In this document: piece by piece, positions 48,483-59,819 of the stretch
Position numbering within the stretch: the stretch's first letter is position 1
How the letters are laid out: every line of letters begins with the position of its first letter
From: Cladobotryum mycophilum
Taxonomy: Eukaryota > Ascomycota > Sordariomycetes > Hypocreales > Hypocreaceae
Reading direction: 5' to 3'
Length of the DNA stretch: 64,000 bases
NCBI GenBank assembly: GCA_036429605.1
Contig: CM071590.1
Location: 5,456,001-5,520,000 of the forward strand
Made by a program: the position numbers and the translations under genes
The notes under the pieces: model-generated
Database searches by the model: none
What the model saw: the letters and a program-made list of their open reading frames with translations, nothing else
Told to the model about the DNA's origin: nothing

Positions 48483-49699
48483 ATGCTTAATCCACGCCGC
48501 GCTCTCGTGGCCGCGGCCTTTTTACTCACCGTCTTCTTCCTCGTCTCTCGATCACACACCTCTGCGAGTGCGTCCAGTACGACGACAGAAAAAGATGCTG
48601 CCTCGAAAGCCCAGGCGGCTGTGGCTCGCGACCCCAAGACGGCCGGAGACTCGGTCGCATCATCCGCACACAACAACCTCCCCATTGTGCAGAAGCCCAT
48701 GATGGACATGTCTCACATGTCCACCTTTGAGAAGCTCGGCTACCAATACCCTTACGACGTCGAATCCAAGTTTCCTGCCTACATCTGGCAGACGTGGAAG
48801 TACACACCTGGCGACGGCGAGTTCAACTTTCGCGAGCAGGAGGCATCATGGACCATTGAGCATCCCGGTTTCGTTCACGAGGTCATCACCGACGAGATGG
48901 CTGTCAGCCTGCTCCGTTTGCTCTACGCCAGCATCCCCGAGATTCTCGAGGCCTACCACGCCCTCCCTCTCCCCGTCCTCAAGGCCGACTTCTTCCGCTA
49001 TCTGATCCTCTACGCACGAGGTGGCATCTACTCCGACATTGACACCTACGCCATCAAGAGCGCCCTCGAGTGGATCCCCGCGCAAATCCCCAGAGAAACG
49101 GTTGGCCTGGTTATTGGCATTGAGGCCGACCCCGATCGACCCGACTGGGCTCAATGGTACAGCCGCCGCATTCAGTTCTGTCAGTGGACCATTCAGAGCA
49201 AGCCTGGCCACCCCGTCCTCCGCGACATCATCAGCCGAATCACCAACGAGACAATCATCCTGAAGAATGCTGGGAAGCTCACTAGCGTCAAGGACAAGAA
49301 TGTCGTCGACATCACCGGCCCGGCTGTGTGGACCGACACCGTCATGGACTACTTCAACGACGAGCGGTATTTCAACATGAAGGACAGCAAGGGCAAGATT
49401 GACTTCCACAATTTCACGGGCATGACGACAAGCAAGCGAGTTGGAGATGTTGTGGTGCTTCCCATCACGAGCTTCTCCCCCGGTGTTGGACAGATGGGTG
49501 CGGGAGACTACGATGACCCAATGGCCTTCGTCAAGCACGATTTCGAGGGTAAGTTTTCAAGGCAAAATGCATGCACGCAATTCAGTAGATTTTCTAACAC
49601 GACCCAGGCACGTGGAAACCCGAGAGCGAGCGACACATTGGCGAGCCAAAAGAAGAAGAGAAAAAGAGGAAAAGAAAGAGGAAAAGAAACAATAATTAA
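48483..49699 (+). CDS. OCH1-like alpha-1,6-mannosyltransferase (GT32)
   Basis: Exons 48483-49548 and 49608-49699 (59 bp intron, phase 1) give 385 residues. A signal anchor (residues 7-22, ALVAAAFLLTVFFLVS) and a Ser/Ala-rich stem precede the lumenal domain, as in type II Golgi enzymes. The domain has FPAYIWQTWKYTPGDGEF, LPVLKADFFRYLILYARGG and the metal-binding DxD in IYSDIDTYAIKSALEW, all hallmarks of GT32. DITGPAVWTDTVMDYF and SFSPGVGQMGAGDYDDP follow, typical of the fungal Och1 group that starts the outer chain of N-glycans. Several OCH1 paralogues exist in fungi, so the exact acceptor is not certain. The second exon restores FEGTWKPESERHIG and ends in a Lys/Arg-rich tail. Confidence 0.9.
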
Positions 49700-51086
49700 T
49701 GATAATCATGATGCGGACCAAACCTGGCGAATGTCTTCGCCAAACCATTGATTTACGATAGCCGGACAGAGGAATTTCGATTCTCCAACCTGTGTATATC
49801 CATTTGCGTTTCTATTCTCATGGCGGCCTTTCTCTCGCTAGCTGTCATGTTTTGGACTGGTTTCCGCTTTATTCTCTACATTTGTTTTTTTTTTCTCTCT
49901 TATTATTTTCCGGTTTGGCTTTTGTGCTGGCCATCAAGGGCTGCATTCTCGATGGGAGGGGTCGAGAGGAACGGGGGAAAAAGCAAACGATGAAGCATCG
50001 GCACTGGGCAATTAGACTCGTGTATTTTCTGGGATAGAGATGTCGGGGAGTTATGAGGTCCATTTTATATTTTTTTATTTATTTATTTGCTTGCATGGCC
50101 TCGGTTTTTCTCTCGTAGGGTCTCGGATGGGTAGACCTTGAAAAGAAAGATGGCTGAGTGGTTAATATAGTTTATGACGACGAAGTATTTGATGTTGATG
50201 AATGCAAGGAAATGTGAGGCATGATGAGATCCAGCATGTTCTTAAGCCTGAGTCGTGGCCAACTAAGGTATGGTAAATTGGTTTAGTGAATTGGTAAGGG
50301 TTGCATCGTGGCTAGATGTGGGTTTAACGAGTACACACACACATGCATCGAATGTAAGTAAGCCTTTATGCAGGGGACAGATTTACATTCTCTCTCTGCC
50401 GTCTTGTCTGAATCATGCTGCTCTCTGAGACCCCTCCGAGACAAGTCGTATCGGATGGATGGATGGATGGAATGGATCCAGCTTACTTGCCTGTGCATAC
50501 ATGGGAAGGGGGGAATCATTGGATGTTTACTATGGGGATCCATAGTATCTCGACTTTTGGCTAACTCTGTTCCTGGTGGGTAAAAAGGGGACAGGGACAA
50601 GGGACAGGGACAGGGCTAGAGGTGGACAAAGGGCCAACACGACCCGATGGCAAGCGGGCCGTCGTGGGGGTTGGTAGTGGTGGTGGTGGTAGTGGTCATA
50701 TCTTAGCTCTGTGGAGAGGAAGATGGACTCTGTGTGTGTGTCGTATGAATACCTGAAGTAGCTATTTGGGTATTTAGGTAGCTGCAGGTAGCCAGACCAA
50801 GCTTCTTCCGATTCCGTCAACTCGCGCTCCTCTTTTTTAGTACCTATAATAGTTACTTTTCCCTCTCATTCAGTCAGTTGATACTATTTCTCTTTTTTTA
50901 ACATTGGATACCCCCCCCCCCCAATCTTGAGCATTTCTCTTTCATCTATTTCTCATACTCTTTGTTCTTTTTTTTCAAGGCTTATATGACTTTTTTGTCA
51001 AAGTCGGCCTAAGTTGGTCAAACATTTTGTATTGGTGATTGGAAAAGGGGGTATAAGGCATATATATATATATATATATATATACC
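49700..51086. other. Tandem spacer
   Basis: T-rich 3' flank, then a GGAT run (about 50455-50472), repeated GGGACA units near 50590-50615 and a C12 tract at about 50911-50922. No gene is seen. Confidence 0.55.
51061..51084. repeat. (TA)12 microsatellite abutting a start codon
   Basis: Twelve TA units end two bases before the ATG at 51087. Confidence 0.9.
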
Positions 51087-53349
51087 ATGATGCATCTCAG
51101 GACTTGCGGTGCCGTCTTGGGCCGCCGCGGAGGCGTGGCTGTAGCTGCTGCTGGTGCGAGGACGTTGAGGGCGAGCTTTGCTGGTGCGGGATTGGCGAAT
51201 TGGGATGGGCTGAGGCAGAGGCAGAGGAGGTATTTGGCGACGGAGGGGTTGAGTATAAGGGAGGGTCCCACTGAGGTGAGTGGTTTTGGATTGGGCTTTG
51301 GGGTGGTTGCTTGGTTGTGCGGATGAGAAGACAAGAGGATGAGAGGATGAGATGGTTTAAGATGGGTTTACGATTATGGAGGTTGAGAGGGAGAAGATAT
51401 CTCTTACTTCTCATTCATTCAAATGAGCGAGTACTCAAACCTCAATGATATGACCATCTCCTCATCACCATCATCATCTCACCCCCTCATCCATCACCAC
51501 AGCTCCTATCCCCCTTGCTTCAACAAACTCACAGCTTCTAACACAATCACAGCCCGCCCTCTTCACAGGCACCATCCCCGAACACTTTTCCTCCATCGTC
51601 TCCCTCCACGGTGACCGCCCCGCCGTCATCGCCCGCTCCCCTTTTTCTTCTTCTTCTTCTTCTTTCCCCTCCCCGCCACATGAAACCTCCCTCACCTACC
51701 ACGCCCTCGACCTCGTTTCCAACCGCCTCGCCTCCTCGCTCGCCTCCCTCGGCGTCCGCAAGGGCGACCGCGTAGCCGTCTCGCTCGGCAACGGCGCCGA
51801 GTTCGCGGCCCTGACCTACGCCGTCTTCAAGCTGGGCGCCGTGCTGGTGCCCTTGAACCCGAGCTTCAACGCCCAGCAGGTGGAGGCCGCGCTGAGGCAC
51901 CTGAGCGTAGAGGTGCTCGTCATCGGCGCCGTGACGGACCTGGCGTATAGGCCGGGTAAGGGGAGGAGCAACGAGGCGCTGCTGAGGCAGGTCGCGGGTG
52001 ATCTCAACGGTGGCAAGATCCAGAGCGAGAACGTGCCCAGCTTGAAGAAGGTGGTCGTGGTGGACAACCTACACAGCCATCCCGCCGTAGACTTCAAGCT
52101 CCACGAGGCCAGGGCGATAACCCCTTACACCACCCTCCTCCACGAGGGCTCGGACCGCGCCGTCAAGCCCGACGCGCCCCTCCACCCATCCGACATAATC
52201 AACATCCAGTTCACGTCCGGCACCACCTCGTCCCCCAAGGCCGCCATGCTGGCCCACACCTCCATCCTCAACAACGGCGCCTTCATCGCCGACCGCATGG
52301 GCCTCGACCCCTCGGACCGCATCGTGGTTCCCCCGCCGCTGTTCCACTGCTTCGGCTCCGTGCTGGGCTACATGGCGACCGCCACCACGGGCGCGGCCAT
52401 CATGTTCCCCAGCCCGGCCTTTGACCCCGTCGCCACGGTCAAGATGTGCGTCGACCACGAGGCCACGGGCCTCTACGGCGTGAGCACCATGCTCGTCTCC
52501 ATTTTCGAGGCCCTCGACGGCGGCGCCGTGCCGCACCCGCCCCGGCACCTGAGAAAGGGCATCGTGGCCGGCAGCAGCGTGCCCGAGTCCCTCATGCGCA
52601 TGATCTACAGCCGCCTCGGCCTCCAGGACCTGGTCATCTGCTACGGCATGACCGAGACCAGCCCCGTCAGCTGCATGACCTCCCCCTCCCACCCCTTCGA
52701 CAAGCGCTGCGGCTCCGTCGGCACCCCCATGCCCCACACCGCCGTCAAGATCGTCTCCCCCGTCGACCGCTCCGAGATCCTGCCCCTCAACACCCGCGGC
52801 GAGCTCGCCGCCTCGGGCTACCTCGTCATGGAGGGCTACTTCGGCGACCCCGCCCGCACCGCCGAGGTGCGCATCCGCGAGCCCGCCCCCGACGGCGACA
52901 GCAACGGCCGCGTGTGGATGTACTCTGGCGACGAGGCCGAGATGGACGAAGACGGCTTCGTGAAAATCACCGGCCGCATCAAGGACCTCATCATCCGCGG
53001 CGGCGAGAACATACACCCCCTGGAGGTGGAAAACTGCCTCTTCCAGATCGACGGCGTGCAGGACGTCAGCGTCGTGGGCGTCGACGACGAGCGCCTAGGC
53101 GAAGCGGTGGCCGCCTTTGTCATCCCCCACGGCGGCTGGACCACCGCCGACCGAAACGATGGCAACAACAGGGCAGAAAAGAGGTTAACAAAGGAAGACA
53201 TCCGTTCATGGGTCCGCACAAAGCTGTCCAGCCACCTCGTGCCAAAGCACATCTTCTGGGTGACCGAGTACCCCAAGACGGCGAGCGGCAAGATCCAAAA
53301 GTTCAAGTTAAAGGACATGGCCAAGGAGTTGCTAGCCAAGGAATCGTGA
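51087..53349 (+). CDS. Acyl-CoA synthetase (ANL superfamily, ACSF2-like), probably mitochondrial
   Basis: Exons 51087-51275 and 51553-53349 (277 bp intron, phase 0) give 661 residues. The first 50 residues are rich in Arg, Ala and Gly without acids (LRTCGAVLGRRGGVAVAAAG), a mitochondrial presequence. The adenylate-forming core shows the phosphate loop IQFTSGTTSSPKAAMLAHTS, the AMP-binding YGMTETSP, YSGDEAEMDEDGFVKITGRI, KDLIIRGGENIHPLEVEN and the catalytic Lys motif PKTASGKIQKFKLKDM near the C-terminus. It activates carboxylic acids, probably medium-chain fatty acids, to CoA thioesters. The GC content is high, which creates long spurious frames on the opposite strand. A second ATG follows immediately at 51090. 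Confidence 0.92.
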
Positions 53350-53901
53350 ATAAGTAAGCGAAAAGTCATGTTTGCATAAAAAATACAGGTTTTAGCATGG
53401 AATTTTACGTGAGATTTGAATCAACGTCCCAGAAATACGACGTGAAAATAATAATTACTTCACGTTCTACCCCTTCAAGAGCTGTATTGACCTGCTACAA
53501 TTTGTAGATGACAAATGCCCCCCCCCTAATTCTCACCAAAGATAACTAGCCACACGACTTCACAATCACCAAGTTGATTGTACCTTTCAATTCACGTCTC
53601 AATCATGTCTCATTTATGCGTATATAACCCTGACCGAATCTATTGACAATCACTTCATAAACAGTTCATCAGCGCCGTCTGAGCAGATTCTATCCAGCTG
53701 GTCTAGAATGCGCCATCCACACCTTCTTAACCCTGCCTGCCCATCTACTCGTAGCCAGGCTTTTTCTAAACCGGTATCTTGAATTCCAAACAAGATAAAA
53801 ACCAAACCGAAAGAAATCAATTGAGATTAGTCAAACTCCCCAACACCATCATCGTCCGCCGGCAGCGTCAATCCGACTGCTGATAACCGGCATATGCAAA
53901 C
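53350..53901. other. Convergent spacer
   Basis: A/T-richer DNA between the stops of the acyl-CoA synthetase and LAG1 genes; no gene. Confidence 0.6.
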
Positions 53902-55567
53902 TTAGTCAACTTGCTTCTCGCAACCAATTCGTCCGAGCAACTCCTTGCGGTCGCTGTGTCCTGGCAAGCTAACGCCAGAAGTGGCTCCTCCCTGTCGCTT
54001 GAGTCCAGTTCGACGTTCCCAGTAATGGAAATCGATCGACTCGACACCAACCTCCTTTTCTAGAGGCTGTGCCTCCTCATAGAAGTACTCATCATCTTCA
54101 TCATCGCCTTCATCATCGCTTCGAGAATCATCGGCTCCTTGTCCGCGCAGAATCCTAACTGCGACGCCAATAATCATAGTGAACCAGACAATAGTAATGA
54201 CTTGGAGAAGGAGGAGGGGGTAAGGAAAGCCCATTTGACAGTTTCGTTGTAGCACACCCGGCCAGTGGCACTGAAGAATGGTTCCAAAAGGTAGGTCCAA
54301 CCTGTAGGTGACTCGAGCGGCCCGACCAAAGCATCGCTTGGTCCAGTGAAGCATCCATTGGGCATAATTTGAGGGGAATGGGCGTAGATTGACCAGCAAA
54401 CCGTGAGATAAATGACATGGCGAGCCACGAACCATACTACCATGAAAAGACCAAAAGCAATATCACAGAGCGTCTTGTAGCCGCAATACTTGAGGCACTT
54501 AGCAACCTTGAGGATAATTAGCTCAACATGTTGTCGAAATAGGGATTAGACAAAACTTACAGGAAGGAACAAGTCGACAACATCCATGATGACAAGAATG
54601 AAGGTCCCAACGCGAGTGTGGTGGTAGCAATAGCAGGACGAAACGAGGGCGGTAGTGATGATGTGGTGACTAAACATCTGCCAGTGATCCTTACGACGAT
54701 CCTCAATATTAATAACAATGATTTGTTGAAGCCAGAAGGCCCATTGTGCCAGCATGTAAACTTTCATCAGGCCGTCAATCTCGCGATTGGGCCAATCGGT
54801 CCACAGCTCTCTCAAATTGAGGTAGAATGGCGAATTGCAGTAGATGTACTAAGCCATAATTAGTCACTGTCATTTGCATTTTGTTCCCGATGAAAGCCTA
54901 CCATGCCCACAGACCAGAAGATGACATAGTAGATGAGCAGCCAGGCTTGTTCACTAAAGCGAGTGAGATCCTTTCGCTTCCTGATACCCTGGAGCTTGGC
55001 AAACGGAGCTAGAACGTATTCCATGGCAGCAGCTCGAAGACCGGTGAAGAGCACGACGAACAAGGTGATGAGGTACGCATCATCAGAGCCAGAGGCATAC
55101 TTGCTCGTCTTGGGGTTATAGTAGGCCAGATGGAAGAATTTGGTGGTATACTGTCTAGCTCTCGGGATGCACAAATTGGACAGGAAAGCCAGGGCAAGGA
55201 GATTAATGGAAAGGCCTGATTCAGTAGAAGATATGGGCAGTCAGCAAAGAGCCATTGGTACGTTGCTTCAGCGCCGTGAAGCTATCAAGGGAAGGGAGAG
55301 GGGAGCGTCCGGGTAAGTCGTGGGGGAGCTATAAAAACAAGACGTACCAACTTGATTCTCGACAAACCAGCGAGCGAGATGCTTCCAGGTGCTTTCCTCC
55401 TTCTTTCTAAGACGGCGGACGAGGACGACATTTCCAGCTCGCTGCATGTAAAGCGGACCGGTGAGGTTGGTATTCTGATAGCGAGGTCGGGTGGAAGAAG
55501 CTCTTAATGAGCCAGTGTCCGAGGCTTCGTCCGAAGACCTCTGAGCGTAGTGCTCCATGTCACCCAT
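53902..55567 (-). CDS. Ceramide synthase (LAG1/LAC1 type, TLC domain), one apparent one-base deficit
   Basis: Exons 55567-55348, 55215-54902, 54848-54561 and 54506-53902. The enzyme N-acylates sphingoid bases with fatty acyl-CoA in the ER. After a hydrophilic N-terminus come about seven helices. The Lag motif is complete: RRKDHWQMFSHHIITTALV with the active-site His pair and IMDVVDLFLP. The C-terminal tail is acidic (GQGADDSRSDDEGDDEDDEY), usual in fungal members and a target for CK2 in yeast. The conserved last helix is split between two frames at the G5 run 54216-54220. One more base gives KWAFLTPLLLLQVITIVWF, and the total (476 codons) becomes divisible by three. The start is the ATG at 55567. 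A TTTTGCAG at 55628 suggests a 5' leader intron. Confidence 0.92.
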
Positions 55568-57964
55568 GATTGATGCCAACTGCGTGGTGAATACGGTGTT
55601 CAAAAGGGGCTTTTCTGCTGTCCACCTGCAAAAGGAGAAGCAAGGGAGAAGAATGAGACGAGACGGGCGCTCGAAGAAGGTGGTGTAGTGGTGTCAAATA
55701 GGTAGATATGAGTGGTGGTGGTGGGTGTGTGGTGTGGGGGTAGGTGGGATGTCTCTGCATGTATGTTCTAGGATGTTGGTTGTAATATCGAGTGGCAGCC
55801 CACCACCAAGCAGCCAGCCAGCCAACCAGCACAAGACACCGAGTGAGTTACTCCAGGATCTCCTTTGAGCTAATCGGGCACCAACAGGAAGCAAAAGGTG
55901 CAGGGTTTGTGTGTTGCAAAGCTCGTTGAGTGAAGGACGGGGTAAGGTTCGTATGTAGCCAAGCGAATTGATCTTTTGGTGGAGAGGAAATTTGAGGATG
56001 AAGAGAGAAGAAGAAGAAGAAGAGAGGGAGGGGAAGAAAGTGAGTTTGACGGTTGAAGAAAAGATCAAGCAAGGTACCTACCTGGAAAGTAGGCAGCCTA
56101 GCACATCAGTGGAGGTGCTATAGTGGCCGTAGTATATCCAAGGCTTCTGTAACAACCACTACTAGTTAAGCCCAGGCCTATAAGCTTACCTATCTATTCG
56201 TTTGGTTTGGCCTTAGCAGCAGTATCTTGCCGTGTTTACGTCTCAGATATGCATCGGATTGTCGATCATGGATGGATGTTTTCCGTTTGTACGACCAACA
56301 CCCAAATTATTCTGATATTGCTGCAGAAGAGAATACGCACAGTACACAGTAAGTACGGGTACATGCACACTACCTTGTCAAACACCCAAAGTATTTACTG
56401 TTCATTTAAATTCTCCCCGGCGTAGAGTTACAATGTCAAATATCAAAGGATTAAATACTAGGAATTATAGTGCAACAGCCATCCATGGCAATGGCGGTTT
56501 TGGCTTGTGGCTGTCAAAGAGAGGCAGAAAGCCATGCATGTGCCATGACGTTCCCAGAGCCCCACTACACAGATCAAAGGCGGTGAGAAGAAAAAGAGCT
56601 CGGAGAAGCTCCCGAGCCAACGGCCCAACTATTCAACAAACGAAATCTTCACTCTGAATGGCCTTATTGGTTAAACACAACTCTCATGTTTGGTGGGTTG
56701 CATATGCCACGGGGTGGGAAGCAAGCAAGGGGGAGGGGGTGGTCCGTGAGTGCCAATCATGCCAAGCAGTGGATGTCTCACAATCGTTCTCCCCTTTTTA
56801 AAGGGCTCTATACTCCATAGGTAACGTCAAGTGCAGGGAGAAGCTTGTAGTTTGCATGATTAGGCCTATACTGTTCAGATGAACGAGACCGGTTTATTAC
56901 ATTCAAGCTGGATAAGGAATTGAAGGCAGTTGGTCACGGTAGAGATGTTTGTTTCCTTTGCATAAAGCACTTTCTCCATATCTGCATCCAATAATACGGA
57001 TACCTACAATATCCGTGGTGAGGGGAACCGGCCAATTCATGACAACGCATGGCGGCAACATGCATATCGAGTTGTTCAAAGAACCAAATTATCGATTTTG
57101 GAGTTGGTCTTCATATGAAAAATCATTGCGTACAGTCAAAACGCCTTGCATTATGATACTGTGTCTACCTTCTGGTGGCATGACTAGCAGCACCATGTTA
57201 TCAGATCTTGCGCTCTACGTTTTACAACTCCGATCTACGCAGACACCTATCCAGATGGGGAATAAAAGAAAACACTGGTATAGTGTAAAACGGGAGTATA
57301 TATACCTATAATAAATAGATAGATCCGAAATAAAGAGATGGAGAGAAGAACAAAGGGTGGAGGTGGCAAAGATGAGCAAAGAAGACAATCAACAGAAACA
57401 AGAGCAACGCCTATGAATTAAGAAATCAACAGGCAAATCATCTCCCAGGTTGTCGTGCATCTTATCAAGCCCATAATGAGGCTCAAAGAATAAGCCTCAC
57501 GTTCTCTTCATTTGCTCCTCAGCACGGAGTACGGAGTACATAGACAAACCTCCAGAGATCAATGGCTCGAGCACGGTCCAACCTGATTCGACCTCGTTAT
57601 CTTATCGACTCGAAGCTTCTACCAATCACATGCTGCTTACCTTATCAAGTTGCTTTCCCACTGGCTGCCTCGCAGAAGCTCCCGCGCACAGCCACACAAG
57701 CAAAACCAGGCCAGGCATCTCCTCCTCCTCCTACTCTCCCACAAAAGCTCTAAACCAACTCTCCAGCCTCAGCACTTCCCCCACATGACCGCATGATTCA
57801 CCCGTCGTCGCATCACCTTCCCGCCACAATCAAATCGCCTCATTCGTCAGCGCCAAAAATCCGTTCCTTTTCCATCAACAACTTTCCTCTTTTAATCCTT
57901 TTTTTCTCTTTCTTTCCCAAGGCCTTCTGTCCTAAGCTGTCTCTTTGAGCTTTAGTACTACATC
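55568..57964. other. Divergent spacer between LAG1 and BXI1
   Basis: No supported gene; a 120-codon frame at 56949-57311 has no motif or partner exon. An AAGAAG run lies at about 56007-56024, and two overlapping ACGGAGTAC copies lie at 57524-57539. Confidence 0.5.
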
Positions 57965-58957
57965 ATGGCATCAAACGCCAAGTACCAGCCTGCTCCTCAG
58001 CAGGAACCCAATGACGATTACACCGAGGCGCCTCCTGCCTATGGCACCTCGGCGGCGTCATCGTCGCGCAATGATCCGGCTCTGTTTGCTGAGCCGCGCA
58101 GCAGCGAGGACAACCTTCCGGATGACTTCAAGGTAAGAAAGCTAGCTATCGTCATCACTTTGGTTGCCATGCCTCGGCGCATGCAACAGCAGCTCTCGAC
58201 CCCATTCAGCTCATGCTAATTGATTGATGACAGTTTGGAGGCTCCGTCGCCGAAGCTACTGTCGAGATCCGCAACCAGTTCATCCGCAAGGTCTACACCA
58301 TCCTAACCGTTCAGCTCCTCGCTACCGCCGGCGTCTCCTCCATCAGTTTCTTCAACAGCGCCTACAAATCATGGATTCAAAGTCATGTCGGCGTCGTCTG
58401 GATTTCGGTATGTCACCATCATTCTCCCCTACATCATGGCAATCGCTAACCATTCTCCCCTTCAACAGCTCATTGGCACCATAGTCTTCTTGGGCCTCAC
58501 CTACTGGAAGCGCAAATCGTACCCCACAAACCTCCTGTTCCTCTCTCTCTTCACCCTCACCGAAGCCTACAGCATCTCCGTCATCGTCTCGTTCTACCAA
58601 ACCAACATCGTTCTCAACGCCGTAGTCCTCACATCCGCCATCTTTGTCTTCCTCACCCTGTTCGCCTGCCAGACCAAGTACGACTTTACATCATGGATGC
58701 CCTACCTCTTCGGCGCCATCTGGGGTCTCTTCATCTTTAGTTTCATGGCCATGTTCTTCCCCTACAGCTCCACGGGTGAGCTCATCTACGGCGGTCTGGC
58801 TGCCCTGATCTTTAGCGCCTACATCCTGGTCGACACTCAGCTCATCATGCGCAAGCACCACGTCGAGGAGGAGATTGCCGCCGCCATCAGCCTGTACCTC
58901 GACATCATCAACCTCTTCTTGGCCATCCTGCGAATTCTTAACAGCCAGTCTGACTAA
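57965..58957 (+). CDS. BXI1: Bax inhibitor-1/TMBIM (LFG) family membrane protein
   Basis: Exons 57965-58132, 58234-58407 and 58469-58957, all phase 0, give 276 residues. A Pro/Ser-rich cytoplasmic N-terminus with a PPAY-type motif (TEAPPAYG) is followed by the family opening ATVEIRNQFIRKVYTILTVQ and seven hydrophobic helices. These include LTEAYSISVIVSFY and the C-terminal GGLAALIFSAYILVDTQLIM and EEIAAAISLYLDIINLFLAI with the Asp pair of the pH-gated calcium leak. Yeast Bxi1/Ybh3 acts in the unfolded protein response, calcium balance and cell-death control at ER, vacuole or mitochondria. Length and splice phases are normal. Confidence 0.94.
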
Positions 58958-59819
58958 GTCGAGATAGCAATAGCTAGTAGCTTCCACCTACGGAGTAGAA
59001 AATTCAAGGCCTCCATAAGCTACGCAGTGATGTATACATGAAGAAAAGAAGCCCGGTGCAAGTGATTGGCTTCTGCAAACCAGATTAAGTCGTGGTAATA
59101 CGTGTTTTGGGATAATGGGATGAAGGGACCAACAAGATGAATGGAGCCCAAACCTGGCGTTTGATTGTTTGTGTAGTCTACTCCGTAATTTATATCGTAT
59201 ATCTTGAATTGAAATTGGTCTAGAGCCTCTGCACGCCCAGACAACTGTGTGCTTGCAATGTGTGGTCTCATAATTAACGATTAAAAAGTCTTGAATGTAT
59301 TTGATATCTGCATTAGAAGTCCACTACAGTAGCAGGAAAAAATAAAGGACAGCGAAAAAACGGAGGCCATTTGACAAAAGATGGCTACCGGTGCAGCTAA
59401 GACAGGATACCCGACAAGATATGCTGAGTCTGAGCAAAAATCTACCCCAGCTACCAAGCGCCGGGGGATTCACCACACATATCCTTTCCCTCACACCACA
59501 TTATTCTGAGCAGCTGCACGCCGCTGCTATTTCACTCGTGGGATAATACCCCTGAGTTTACAACACCCTGTTGTTCCAACGACTTTCACCCTCATCATAC
59601 TCCACCATGGCACTCCCGTTCAACTTCAACCGTCATCTCAGTCATAGGCTTTTTTTTAGCGGTCGCGCAAGGAAATCAACTCGATTCTGTGGCAGGCGGG
59701 GAATATGGTGATCTTCAGTCATATGAGATAGAAACCAACGCCGGCAGCGATAAATAAACCAACGTCGCGCTTTTCTTTAGGAATGCCGAAGAAAGACCCA
59801 GTACATGAGCTTGGGTGAT
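58958..59819. other. Convergent spacer
   Basis: 3' flanks of BXI1 and the septin gene. It contains TACGGAGTA at 58989-58997 and its inverse TACTCCGTA at 59179-59187. No gene is seen. Confidence 0.6.

Noticed and set aside
48076..48702. 208-codon plus-strand frame before and into the OCH1-like gene
   Set aside because: It has no ATG in its upstream part, biased composition and no motif, and it runs into the OCH1-like gene in the wrong frame.
48846..49538. 230-codon minus-strand frame
   Set aside because: It is antisense shadow of the OCH1-like gene.
52069..53016. 315-codon open frame on the minus strand
   Set aside because: It is opposite the acyl-CoA synthetase, Gly/Ala/His/Val-rich, and a shadow of high-GC codon bias.
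52446..53357. 303-codon plus-strand frame
   Set aside because: It overlaps the acyl-CoA synthetase in another frame and is an Arg/Pro/His-rich shadow.
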